Below, piece after piece: positions 1 through 7,942 of a stretch of DNA of 64,000 nt. The position numbers and the translations under genes were made by a program. This DNA comes from Bacillota bacterium (GTDB lineage Bacteria; Bacillota; Dethiobacteria; DTU022). Each line of letters starts with the position of its first letter. Position 1 is the stretch's first letter. The stretch covers positions 1 through 64,000 of the forward strand of contig JAABTH010000002.1 of NCBI GenBank assembly GCA_011389985.1. Reading direction: 5' to 3'. The notes under the pieces were generated by a model, which saw only the letters and a program-made list of their open reading frames with translations, made no database searches and was not told the DNA's origin.

Positions 1-76
1 TTACCGACTGGGCAGTAATGTTGTAGAGCAGGTATACAAAAAAGGCAAACTTGTTGTAGACAGTTCGTCTGTCTGA
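1..76 (+). CDS. hutI: C-terminal end of probable imidazolonepropionase (partial)
   Basis: Only the last 24 codons are inside the window, in the frame starting at base 2 and ending with TGA at 74-76. They read YRLGSNVVEQVYKKGKLVV followed by DSSSV. The pattern of Y-x-x-G-x-N-x-V followed by V-x-K-x-G-K-x-V is the usual end of amidohydrolases such as HutI, where the last strands return to the small beta domain. The downstream genes for formiminoglutamate handling and histidine ammonia-lyase make imidazolonepropionase the likeliest member. Another amidohydrolase cannot be excluded from so short a piece. Confidence 0.6.
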   Translation, partial: YRLGSNVVEQVYKKGKLVVDSSSV

Positions 77-108
77 AAAGAATTCACCTCTTAAGGAGTG
101 TGGACAAG

Positions 109-675
109 ATGTATAATGAAGCACTGGCAAAAGTAATTAATTCAGAGGATTTTAGTACCGGAGGTGGAACTGCTTCTGCTTTGGCCGGCGCAATGTCAGC
201 GGCTCTGATTGCTATGGTAGCGAGACTCTCCCTGAAAAAGGATTTTGGATTGACTTCGGCACAGTATGACGAAGTAATTTCTGAAGCAGAGAATCTGAAA
301 AAGCTTTTGTTGGAAGGCGCTACAAAAGATATAGAGGCTTTTGCCTCAGTTAAAGCAGCCTATTCTTTACCGAAGAGTTCACCTGAAGAAAAAGCCAGGC
401 GCCAACTGATGATTGAAAAGGGTTTTACTGCTGCCGCTGAAATACCGGGCGAGAATGCATGGTTTTGCAAACGAGCATTGGATTTAGCGAATCTGTTAGT
501 AGGAAAATCTAACCCGGCTGCCGGATCTGATCTTGAAGTTGCCCTTGATTTGACTGTGGCTGCTCTTAAAGGATGTCTGGCAAACATCAAGGTCAATCTG
601 CCTGCAATAAAAGATTCGAATACAAAAAAAGATTTTATGAACCAAATCGATCAACTGGAGTCGCTGCTTATATAA
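109..675 (+). CDS. Formiminotransferase-cyclodeaminase family protein (cyclodeaminase part)
   Basis: A protein of about 188 residues of the FchA / FTCD C-terminal family. These all-alpha enzymes act on formimino-THF (cyclodeaminase) or methenyl-THF (cyclohydrolase). The N-terminal STGGGTASALAGAMSAAL segment is the family signature, and the later KSNPAAGSDLEVA segment matches its second conserved loop. A GTG at 100 is in frame, but the AAGGAG at 93-98 is nearly touching it and is 10 bases from the ATG at 109, so 109 is the better start. It sits between the probable hutI end and ftcD, so it most likely releases ammonia from formimino-THF made by the next gene. The two activities are often one fused protein in animals but are separate here. 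A second family member lies at 26351. Confidence 0.8.
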   Translation: MYNEALAKVINSEDFSTGGGTASALAGAMSAALIAMVARLSLKKDFGLTSAQYDEVISEAENLKKLLLEGATKDIEAFASVKAAYSLPKSSPEEKARRQLMIEKGFTAAAEIPGENAWFCKRALDLANLLVGKSNPAAGSDLEVALDLTVAALKGCLANIKVNLPAIKDSNTKKDFMNQIDQLESLLI

Positions 676-767
676 CCAGGAGCAAGAAGCAAAGAAAAGG
701 CGGCTAAAGTAAAGTTGATAATTAAGCCCTGTCGCATTAACAGATTTTAATGAGGTGATTACTGGAA

Positions 768-1658
768 ATGAAAGTATTAATGTCTGTGACAAATATAAGT
801 GAAGGAAAGAATCGGGAATTAATAAACAGCGTAGCAGATGCTATTAAGCAGACTGAAGGGGTTAAGCTTTTAGAAGTAGCTTCTGACAAAGATCATAATC
901 GTTCTGTTTTCAGCTACCTGGGAGAGCCGCTTGCAGTATTGGAAGCTTCTAAGAAACTGGTCGATTTGAGTATAGAAGGTATTGATATGGCTTTGCATAA
1001 AGGTGATCACCCGCGCATGGGCGCTGTCGATGTGGTTCCGTTTATTCCGGTCAGGAATCTAGATACAGCTGAGGCACTGTCAATAGCCAACAAACTCGGT
1101 AGTTATATTGGAGCAAAAGGGGTTCCTGTATACTATTATGAAGATGCTGCCACCAGACCTGAACGTAGAAATCTGGTCATGGTGCGTAAAGGACAATACG
1201 AAGCATTAAATGCGAAAATGAGCGATCCTGCCTGGCTTCCGGACGAAGGTCCGGCAATTTTTAATGCTAAGTCGGGTGCAACAGCAGTTGGTGTGAGAAT
1301 GCCACTAGTAGCTCTAAATATCAACCTTGGCACAGATGATCTAAAAATTGCAGACAAGATTGCAAGAAGCGTCAGGCATTTAAATGGGGGACTCCGCTAT
1401 GTAAGGGCAATCGGAATTAATTTGAGTGAAGAGGGCATGGTTCAGGTATCAATGAATTTAACTAACTACGAGAAGACACCCGTGCACAGGGTTATGGAAA
1501 CTGTCCGTTTTGAAACCTCCAGGTATGGTGTCTCCATTGTTTCTGCTGAACTCGTTGGTCCGGTACCTCTCGGTGCCCTGGAAGAAATGGTCCGGTTTTA
1601 TCTTCAGGTTCATGAATTTTCAGTAGATCAAATAATTGAAACTAATCTGCTGGAGTAA
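768..1658 (+). CDS. ftcD: Glutamate formimidoyltransferase
   Basis: This 296-residue protein matches the formiminotransferase part of FTCD. It transfers the formimino group from formiminoglutamate, the product of histidine breakdown, to tetrahydrofolate. Family marks are the N-terminal SVTNISEGKN, the DKDHNRSVFS segment and HKGDHPRMGAVDVVPFIP near residues 80-97, which hold conserved substrate-site His and Asp residues. The length is as expected for the stand-alone transferase. GAGGTG precedes the ATG by about 11 bases. It is followed after 69 bases by hutH, and its cyclodeaminase partner is directly upstream, so the folate branch of the histidine pathway is complete here. Confidence 0.9.
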   Translation: MKVLMSVTNISEGKNRELINSVADAIKQTEGVKLLEVASDKDHNRSVFSYLGEPLAVLEASKKLVDLSIEGIDMALHKGDHPRMGAVDVVPFIPVRNLDTAEALSIANKLGSYIGAKGVPVYYYEDAATRPERRNLVMVRKGQYEALNAKMSDPAWLPDEGPAIFNAKSGATAVGVRMPLVALNINLGTDDLKIADKIARSVRHLNGGLRYVRAIGINLSEEGMVQVSMNLTNYEKTPVHRVMETVRFETSRYGVSIVSAELVGPVPLGALEEMVRFYLQVHEFSVDQIIETNLLE

Positions 1659-1727
1659 ACAGATAGACTGTAACACTGGTTTGCGTTGATATTTTAAGCA
1701 TAATACAGCTGCTGAGGTGATTAATAA

Positions 1728-3230
1728 ATGAGGGTTGTAATTAATGGTTCAGATCTGAGTATAGATCAAGTTGTTGCCGTATCCCGCTGCTACGAACAGG
1801 TTGAGCTGTCTGCGGAAGCAAATAATAAGATGAAAAGCTCGCGAAATCTGATCGAGACAATTCTTACTGAAAAAAAAGTGGTATATGGCGTTAATACCGG
1901 TTTCGGACTGATGAGTAATGTTTCTATCAGCGACGATGAAGTTGACCTGCTGCAGTATAACCTTGTTGTCAGCTGCTGCACGGGGGTGGGAGAACCGTTT
2001 TCGGAAGAAATCGTCAGGGCTATGCTATTACTCCGCGCTAACTCACTGGCATACGGTAACTCAGGAGTGAGGCCTCTGATTGTAGAAACAATGTTAGAAA
2101 TGCTCAACAAGAAGGTCCACCCGCTGGTTCCTCAGAAAGGCTCAGTTGGAGCGAGTGGTGATCTGGCACCTCTTTCTCACCTTGCCCTGGTTTTAATGGG
2201 GCGTGGTGAAGCATATTATGAAGGCAAGCTGCTCCCCGGCGGCGAAGCGATGAAACAAGCCGGAATAAAACTGGTATTTCTAAAAGCAAAGGAAGGGCTC
2301 TCCCTATGCAACGGAACGCAGGCAATGACGGCCCTGGGAGCCTTGGCAGTTCATGATGCCATGAAGTTGGCTTATCATGCTGATCTTTTTGCAGCGCTCA
2401 GTGCAGAGGCACTGGAAGCAGTAACGCTGGCTTATGACCATAAAATCCATGATATCCGTCCACACCCCGGGCAGAGAGAAACTGCTGCGAATATGAGGGA
2501 TTTGCTCTTAGGAAGCGAAATAATTGCCAACTCTTCTCACAACAGAGCTCAGGATGCCTATTCACTGAGGTGCATACCTCAGGTGCATGGGGCCTCCAAA
2601 GATGCAATAGGTTATGTGAAAAATGTTATTGAGACAGAGATTAATTCGGTTACTGACAATCCTCTTGTTTTTCCCGAAACCGGGGAGGTTCTTTCAGGCG
2701 GTAACTTTCATGGCCAGCCCATAGCGTTAGCGATGGACTTTTTGGCTATCGCCCTTTCGGAGCTGGCCAATATTTCTGAGCGAAGAACTGAAAGGCTTAT
2801 AAACCCGGCCCTAAGTGCTGGCCTCCCGCCTTTTTTGGTTGAAAAAGGCGGTTTAAATGACGGATTCATGGTAGCACAATATACGGCAGCTTCCCTGGTC
2901 AGTGAAAATAAAGTTCTGGCACACCCTGCCAGTGTAGATTCAATCCCCACATCAGCCAACCAGGAAGATCACGTTAGCATGGGAACGACGGCAGCCAGAA
3001 AATGCCGGGAAGTGCTTGATAATGTAAGGTATGTCCTGGCAATTGAAGCAATATGCGCGTGCCAGGGTTTGGATTTCAGAAATAGCAAACCTTCTCCAAA
3101 ACTGCAGAAAGTTTACGCGTTAATTCGCAGTAAAGTCAGCCACCTCGAGGAAGATAGAGAATTAAATTATGACTTTGAGGAGGTTGCAAAACTGATCAGG
3201 GATGAAGCTTTTATCCGAGTTTTAAACTAA
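1728..3230 (+). CDS. hutH: Histidine ammonia-lyase
   Basis: A 500-residue member of the MIO-dependent aromatic amino acid lyase family, which removes ammonia from L-histidine to give urocanate. The MIO-forming Ala142-Ser143-Gly144 lies in GSVGASGDLAPLSH. The YGVNTGFG loop (residues ~53-60), the N-x-x-Q segment in SLCNGTQAM and the SHNRAQDAYSLRC segment are all typical. Length matches HutH. The start has GAGGTG nine bases upstream. It is the last canonical hut gene here and is followed after only 23 bases by an MttB-family methyltransferase, which suggests co-transcription and hints that the histidine may come from a methylated histidine. Close relatives act on tyrosine or phenylalanine; the hut neighbours favour histidine. 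Confidence 0.92.
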   Translation: MRVVINGSDLSIDQVVAVSRCYEQVELSAEANNKMKSSRNLIETILTEKKVVYGVNTGFGLMSNVSISDDEVDLLQYNLVVSCCTGVGEPFSEEIVRAMLLLRANSLAYGNSGVRPLIVETMLEMLNKKVHPLVPQKGSVGASGDLAPLSHLALVLMGRGEAYYEGKLLPGGEAMKQAGIKLVFLKAKEGLSLCNGTQAMTALGALAVHDAMKLAYHADLFAALSAEALEAVTLAYDHKIHDIRPHPGQRETAANMRDLLLGSEIIANSSHNRAQDAYSLRCIPQVHGASKDAIGYVKNVIETEINSVTDNPLVFPETGEVLSGGNFHGQPIALAMDFLAIALSELANISERRTERLINPALSAGLPPFLVEKGGLNDGFMVAQYTAASLVSENKVLAHPASVDSIPTSANQEDHVSMGTTAARKCREVLDNVRYVLAIEAICACQGLDFRNSKPSPKLQKVYALIRSKVSHLEEDRELNYDFEEVAKLIRDEAFIRVLN

Positions 3231-3253
3231 ATTGTACAGGAGGTGTTAACAAG

Positions 3254-4714
3254 ATGATTTCAAACTATCGTGAGCAGGCTTCGCCATATATGAGTTGGGT
3301 AACTGAATCGCAGCTGGAACGAATCCATTTGGCATCCCTGGAAACCCTTGAGCGAACGGGAACAAGGGTGGATAATCCGCAAGCTTTAAAACTACTCAGG
3401 GACGCCGGATGTCTGGTCACAGGCAGCACCGTAAAAATACCTTCTTCTCTGGTAGAAGATTGCATTAAACTGGCCCCTAAAAAAATAACTTTAGGAAACC
3501 GGAAAGGCGTTAGAAAGATTACCCTGGCCAAAAACAGGTCTTATTTTGGCACCGGTTCCGATCTGCCATTTATATATGACACTGATGCAGATCTCAGAAG
3601 ATATGCAACTATCGGTGATGTTGAAAAAGCAATCAGGATCCTTGATTCGCTTGAGCATTTTGATTTCAACATGAGTTATCTTGCTGCCGACGATGTCCCG
3701 AAAGCGTGTAACGAATTGTACCATTTCAAGGTTATGTTGGAAAATTCTGTAAAGCCAATTATTTTTACGGCAAATAATGTGGAAAATACAGAAGTGATAA
3801 TAGAAATGGCTGCACTGGCAGTGGGTGGGTATGACAATCTTAGAAGCAACCCCCTGATGGTCCTGTATTCAGAGCCTATTTCCCCTTTGATTCACAGTAA
3901 AGAAGGGCTTGGCAAGATGCTAAAATGTCACGAATATGGCATTCCAGTGGTTTATACTCCGGGAATGCTTTCCGGCGCGACAGGCCCTGTGACAAAAGCA
4001 GGTACAATCGCTTTGATGAATGCGGAAGCCTTAGCTGGGGTGGTGATATCTCAGCTTCATGTCAAACATGCTCCTATTATTATTGGTGGGGGCTGCTTCC
4101 CGATGGACATGAAAAGCAGTGTTTCACTTTATGGGTGCCCTGAAGGGCAAATGAACTTTGCCATAATGACTCAGCTCTCCAGGTTTTATGGAATTCCCAA
4201 CTTTACTGAAGCCGGCTGTACAAATGCCACTACTCCAGATGCTCAGGCCGGTTTTGAGGCAGGAGTAAGTATTTTGATCAATCAGCTGGTGGGAGCAAAT
4301 CTTATCCACGATGTTGGCTATCTGGAGGGTGGCAAAACAGGCTGTCTGCCGTTTCTAATCATGTGCAATGACTATATAGGTTATGCGAGATACCTCGGCA
4401 CGGGTACAACAATAAATGATGACACGCTGGCAGTGGATGCTGTGGACGAAGCAGGCATCGGCAATAATTTTTTATCTCTCGACCATACTTACAGGCATTT
4501 CAGGGAGGAAATATGGCAGCCCCGGTTCCTAAACAGATTAATGTGGGAAGCTTGGGAAGCAAAAGGCAAAAAAACGTATCTGGATGTGCATATAGAAGAA
4601 ATGGCAAACATTCTAAGCCGTAAGAATCCGGACCCACTGGAAGCTAAAGTCGTTGCAGGCCTGGATGAGATAATCGCCAAACAGGAAAAGGTTATAGAAT
4701 CAGGTAGTAAATAG
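3254..4714 (+). CDS. MttB-family (non-pyrrolysine) methylamine/betaine methyltransferase 1
   Basis: A 486-residue member of the trimethylamine methyltransferase superfamily (COG5598). Such proteins move a methyl group from a methylated amine to a corrinoid protein. Characterised members without pyrrolysine act on quaternary amines (glycine betaine MtgB, proline betaine MtpB, carnitine MtcB, gamma-butyrobetaine MtyB). Visible family motifs are YFGTGSDLPF (~97), GATGPVTKAG (~240), IIIGGGCFPMDMKSS (~275) and TEAGCTN (~320). The region that holds pyrrolysine in true MttB reads through with sense codons; the terminal TAG is at normal family length. AGGAGGTG precedes the ATG. It follows hutH by 23 bases and precedes the racemase-like gene. 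The FDQQAG motif of three of its paralogs is replaced by PDAQAG, so its substrate may differ. Confidence 0.85.
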   Translation: MISNYREQASPYMSWVTESQLERIHLASLETLERTGTRVDNPQALKLLRDAGCLVTGSTVKIPSSLVEDCIKLAPKKITLGNRKGVRKITLAKNRSYFGTGSDLPFIYDTDADLRRYATIGDVEKAIRILDSLEHFDFNMSYLAADDVPKACNELYHFKVMLENSVKPIIFTANNVENTEVIIEMAALAVGGYDNLRSNPLMVLYSEPISPLIHSKEGLGKMLKCHEYGIPVVYTPGMLSGATGPVTKAGTIALMNAEALAGVVISQLHVKHAPIIIGGGCFPMDMKSSVSLYGCPEGQMNFAIMTQLSRFYGIPNFTEAGCTNATTPDAQAGFEAGVSILINQLVGANLIHDVGYLEGGKTGCLPFLIMCNDYIGYARYLGTGTTINDDTLAVDAVDEAGIGNNFLSLDHTYRHFREEIWQPRFLNRLMWEAWEAKGKKTYLDVHIEEMANILSRKNPDPLEAKVVAGLDEIIAKQEKVIESGSK

Positions 4715-4785
4715 GCGGCCTGTTCTCCATAGAAGCTTTCAACTGCTTGATTGACTAAATGATAAATGCAATGGAGGTTTTTCAA

Positions 4786-5790
4786 GTGAAATTAGTACAT
4801 TCTTTCTCTGTTATCGACACCCATGCTGCCGGAGAGCCTATCCGGATAATCAGAGGAGGGATGCCCTTCTTGCGAGGAGCGACTATGTTTGAGAGAATGG
4901 AATATATGCGGACTCATCATGATTGGGTCCGCACAGCTACAATGTGTGAGCCGCGGGGGCATCGCGCCATGGTGGGAGCGGTATTGACTGAACCAACCAC
5001 ATTTGAAGCTGATATCGGGGTTTTCTACTTTGATTTATTAAATTACGCTCCTATGTGTGGAGCGGGAGCACTGGCAATAGCAAAGTCGATCGTAGAAACC
5101 GGGATGGTTTCGCCTACAGAACCTGTTACAAAAGTTGTTATGGATACCCCTTCAGGCCTGGTAAGCGCATCTGTATCAGTTGATAACAATGAGGTTAAAG
5201 ATGTTTCTGTAGAAAACGTTCCATCTTTTTTGGCAGATAGCGATGTAAGTCTGACTGTTCCCGGCCTGGGCGAGATATCTGTTGATATCGGCTACGGCGG
5301 GAATTTTTTTGTCTTCGTGGATGTGGAACCGCTTGGTCTGGAAATTAGTGTTTCCCATGCTCCATATTTAGTTGATATGGGCATGCATGTCTTAAAAGCA
5401 GCAAATGAAACACTTAAAGTTCAGCACCCTGTAAATAAAGATATAAATCTGCTCAATGATATGATGTTTTGTCAAAGACCAAGAGATGCAAATGATGACC
5501 ATACCAGCCTGGTTGTTTTTGGCAGTTATCAATTTGACAGATCTCCCTGCGGCACAGGGACATGTGCGAGAATGGCCAGAATGTATTCTAAAGGAGAGCT
5601 TAAGATAAACCAGCCTTTTATCCATAAAAGCGTTATCGGGACTACTTTTACGGGGCTTCTGACCAGAGAAGAAAAAATTGGCGGATTAATAGGAGTGGTT
5701 CCAATTATAAGCGGCGAAACATATATTACAGGTTTTAACAACCTGGTTGTTGATGCAAATGACAAACTTAAAAATGGTTTTCTGGTTTGA
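4786..5790 (+). CDS. Proline racemase / hydroxyproline epimerase family enzyme
   Basis: This 334-residue protein belongs to the PrdF/4-hydroxyproline 2-epimerase family, which inverts the alpha carbon of proline-like amino acids with two cysteines. Both are present: MCGAG near residue 90 and DRSPCGTGTCA near residue 250. The presence of the second Cys argues against the trans-3-hydroxyproline dehydratase subgroup, which has Thr there. The His that normally follows the first motif as C-G-H is Ala here, which is unusual. An in-frame ATG at 4759 exists, but GGAGG at 4773-4777 sits 8 bases before the GTG at 4786, and the family N-terminus (IDTHAAGEP) fits that start. It lies 71 bases after an mttB gene, so a demethylated betaine such as a proline derivative is a possible substrate (inference). 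Confidence 0.8.
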   Translation: MKLVHSFSVIDTHAAGEPIRIIRGGMPFLRGATMFERMEYMRTHHDWVRTATMCEPRGHRAMVGAVLTEPTTFEADIGVFYFDLLNYAPMCGAGALAIAKSIVETGMVSPTEPVTKVVMDTPSGLVSASVSVDNNEVKDVSVENVPSFLADSDVSLTVPGLGEISVDIGYGGNFFVFVDVEPLGLEISVSHAPYLVDMGMHVLKAANETLKVQHPVNKDINLLNDMMFCQRPRDANDDHTSLVVFGSYQFDRSPCGTGTCARMARMYSKGELKINQPFIHKSVIGTTFTGLLTREEKIGGLIGVVPIISGETYITGFNNLVVDANDKLKNGFLV

Positions 5791-5967
5791 TTTTTTTACT
5801 GGCAGACAGTCGTTGATTACGCTTTATCCTGGAATCGATATGACAAAAACGGCGTATCACCTTGAAATTTTCTTCTGCCGAAGCCTTTAATTATGGAAGG
5901 AATTATTGTATTTATAGCTAATTAACTCTGCAGGATCAATGTTTTGCCTCGCAGGAGAAGGTGGGTT

Positions 5968-7650
5968 ATGGATGCAATAAAAAGTAATTTGTTAAAAAAA
6001 GTTTTGGACAAAGCTACAGAAGCAGTTATTATTACCAGCGCAAATGGAGCAGTTATTTATAAAAACCAGGCTGCAGTCAGGCTTCTTGCATCAGATGATA
6101 ATCTTATCAGGATATTCGCTGATCAGGATATAAATAAAAATGTTATTTTAAAAGCAGGAGAAAAAATCCTGGAAATAAAATCTCATGACTGTCAGTTAGA
6201 CGGTTCATCGGTTAAGGTATGGTATATCGGGGATATCAGTGAAGAAGAAGCGGTAAACCAAAAAATGAGACTTTTAAATGCGATAATCGATTCGATAAGC
6301 GAGGGAGTTATCGCCTCCGATTTAAATGGCACGGTCATCCTTTACAATAAAAGGCTTGAGAAGCTTGAAGGAAGAGATCGTAAACAGATACTGGGAAAGC
6401 ATATCACAGAAGTGTATAATGTAACCCCGGACAGCAGCGAGCATCTGAAAGTTCTTGAGTTAGGCAAACCAATAACTGAATTAAACCTGAATTATTTTGC
6501 AAATAATAAAGAGATGCAGATTGTTTCAAGCACCTTTCCGCTGTGGGAAAATGATTCTATTATTTCCGTTTATTCAGTAAGCAGAGATATCACCGGTATT
6601 CGGCAGCTTCTTCTGCGGACTATAAATATTCAGGAAACCAGGCGAAAAAGTGACGGTAAGGAAATCTTGGCTAATGGAACAACATATACGTTGACAGATA
6701 TCGTTAGCAAGAGTGAATCATTTAAACAACTAATTAAAGAGGCTCAAAAAGCAGCGATCAGCCCTTCACCGGTTATGCTGTATGGGGAAACAGGGACCGG
6801 TAAAGAGCTATTTGTGCAGGGGATTCATAATGCCGGCGCAAACCGCAAGGATCCGTTTGTTGCTATCAATTGTGCTGCAATACCGGAGTCTTTATTGGAA
6901 AGCCTTTTATTCGGAACTGTTAAAGGTGCTTTTACCGGAGCCGAAGATACAAAAGGATTATTCGAACAGGCCGGGAAAGGGACGCTGTACCTTGACGAAA
7001 TTAATTCGATGCCGGTAAATTTGCAACCAAAAATTTTACGGGTATTTCAGGAGAAGAAGCTCCGGCGTGTTGGTGCTCATACGGAAGTACCGATTTCTTG
7101 CCGAATTATCAGTTCCACGAACATTGATCCCTGGCAGTGTGTTGAGAGTGGGATGCTTAGGAAAGATTTATATTATCGTCTGGCGGTTATACAAATTGTT
7201 CTACGCCCTTTGCGGGAGCGTATTGAAGATCTGGAAGTTCTGACTAATTATTTTATCAAGAAATACGGCAGAATCTATGGAAAACATAATGTAACAATCT
7301 CGGAGAATGTATTGAATGTCTTTAAAGATTATTCATGGCCTGGCAATGTCCGGGAGCTTGAACATGTTATCGAGAATTCTCTGGCTATGATGGAAGAGGA
7401 TGAGAACGAGCTCACAATCTCAGGAATCCCACATCCTTTGTTATCCCGTATTAACAATGAATACAGAAATAGTGTAAACGACAATCTGAATATGCTTTCT
7501 GACATCCTGGCGGAGGTGGAGAAGAAAACGATCCTTAATTCTCTGAAACTCCATAATTGGAATATAACCCATGCGGCTGAGCATATCGGGATTGGCCGTC
7601 AAAATTTACAATACAGAATCTCAAAGCTTGGGATAAAACGGCCTCTTTAA
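5968..7650 (+). CDS. Sigma-54-dependent transcriptional activator with two PAS domains
   Basis: A 560-residue activator of the NtrC/RocR type. It carries two PAS-like sensor regions (about residues 10-85 and 90-210), an AAA+ domain with Walker A GETGTGKE (~274) and the sigma-54 contact loop GAFTGA (~318), and a C-terminal Fis-type helix-turn-helix (NITHAAEHIGIGRQNLQYRI). There is no response-regulator receiver domain, so it probably senses a small molecule through PAS. The ATG at 5968 is preferred over an upstream TTG because AGGAG lies 10 bases upstream. A strong terminator follows. Two -24/-12 promoters lie just downstream, at 7811 and 11662, before the mttB2 operon and an ABC transporter, so these are its likely targets. 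Confidence 0.88.
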   Translation: MDAIKSNLLKKVLDKATEAVIITSANGAVIYKNQAAVRLLASDDNLIRIFADQDINKNVILKAGEKILEIKSHDCQLDGSSVKVWYIGDISEEEAVNQKMRLLNAIIDSISEGVIASDLNGTVILYNKRLEKLEGRDRKQILGKHITEVYNVTPDSSEHLKVLELGKPITELNLNYFANNKEMQIVSSTFPLWENDSIISVYSVSRDITGIRQLLLRTINIQETRRKSDGKEILANGTTYTLTDIVSKSESFKQLIKEAQKAAISPSPVMLYGETGTGKELFVQGIHNAGANRKDPFVAINCAAIPESLLESLLFGTVKGAFTGAEDTKGLFEQAGKGTLYLDEINSMPVNLQPKILRVFQEKKLRRVGAHTEVPISCRIISSTNIDPWQCVESGMLRKDLYYRLAVIQIVLRPLRERIEDLEVLTNYFIKKYGRIYGKHNVTISENVLNVFKDYSWPGNVRELEHVIENSLAMMEEDENELTISGIPHPLLSRINNEYRNSVNDNLNMLSDILAEVEKKTILNSLKLHNWNITHAAEHIGIGRQNLQYRISKLGIKRPL

Positions 7651-7735
7651 CAAAGTTGAAGTGCAAAAAATCTTGACTAAGTGCCAATAAATTATGCTCT
7701 TCAGGGCCGGGAAAGCATGGTAATCTAACATCAGT

Positions 7736-7768
7736 GCACAATATATGTGCGGCAGATAATTTTGCCGC
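7736..7768. promoter_or_regulatory. Two adjacent inverted repeats, possible activator-binding (enhancer) site
   Basis: GCACA-ATATA-TGTGC (7736-7750) overlaps a second repeat, GCGGCA...TGCCGC (7749-7768). They lie about 45-75 bases upstream of the -24 element at 7811, a common place for binding sites of sigma-54 activators. A looser relative, TGCAGATATATGCTCGA, occurs at about 11494, upstream of the other -24/-12 promoter. The role as an enhancer is inferred. Confidence 0.4.
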
Positions 7769-7784
7769 GCTAACTTTCCCTAAA

Positions 7785-7810
7785 AACCTGCCAAGTTGGC
7801 AGGTTTTATT
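7785..7810 (+). terminator. Rho-independent terminator after the sigma-54 activator gene
   Basis: AACCTGCC-AAGTT-GGCAGGTT forms an 8-bp stem with a short loop, followed by TTATTT. It separates the activator transcript from the mttB2 operon. Confidence 0.7.
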
Positions 7811-7826
7811 TGGCATAGTTATTGCT
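7811..7826 (+). promoter_or_regulatory. Sigma-54 (-24/-12) promoter of the mttB2 operon
   Basis: The sequence TTGGCATAGTTATTGCT has GG at 7812-7813 and GC at 7824-7825, with exactly 10 bases between them, matching the TGGCA-N7-TTGC consensus. It lies about 117 bases before the mttB2 start and 160 bases after the gene for a sigma-54 activator. Confidence 0.78.
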
Positions 7827-7942
7827 ATATATAGAACAGATAGCTTAACCTGATAATGGTGTAACGAATAATCATTAAAAGTTAGTTGATTACCAAGGGG
7901 CTAGTACAACAAATACAGCAAGTGTTAAGGAGAGAGATAACT

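Noticed and set aside
1728..3230. hutH as an ergothionase-type lyase
   Set aside because: The MIO triad and the standard histidine ammonia-lyase motifs are present, and the hut genes upstream fit plain histidine degradation.
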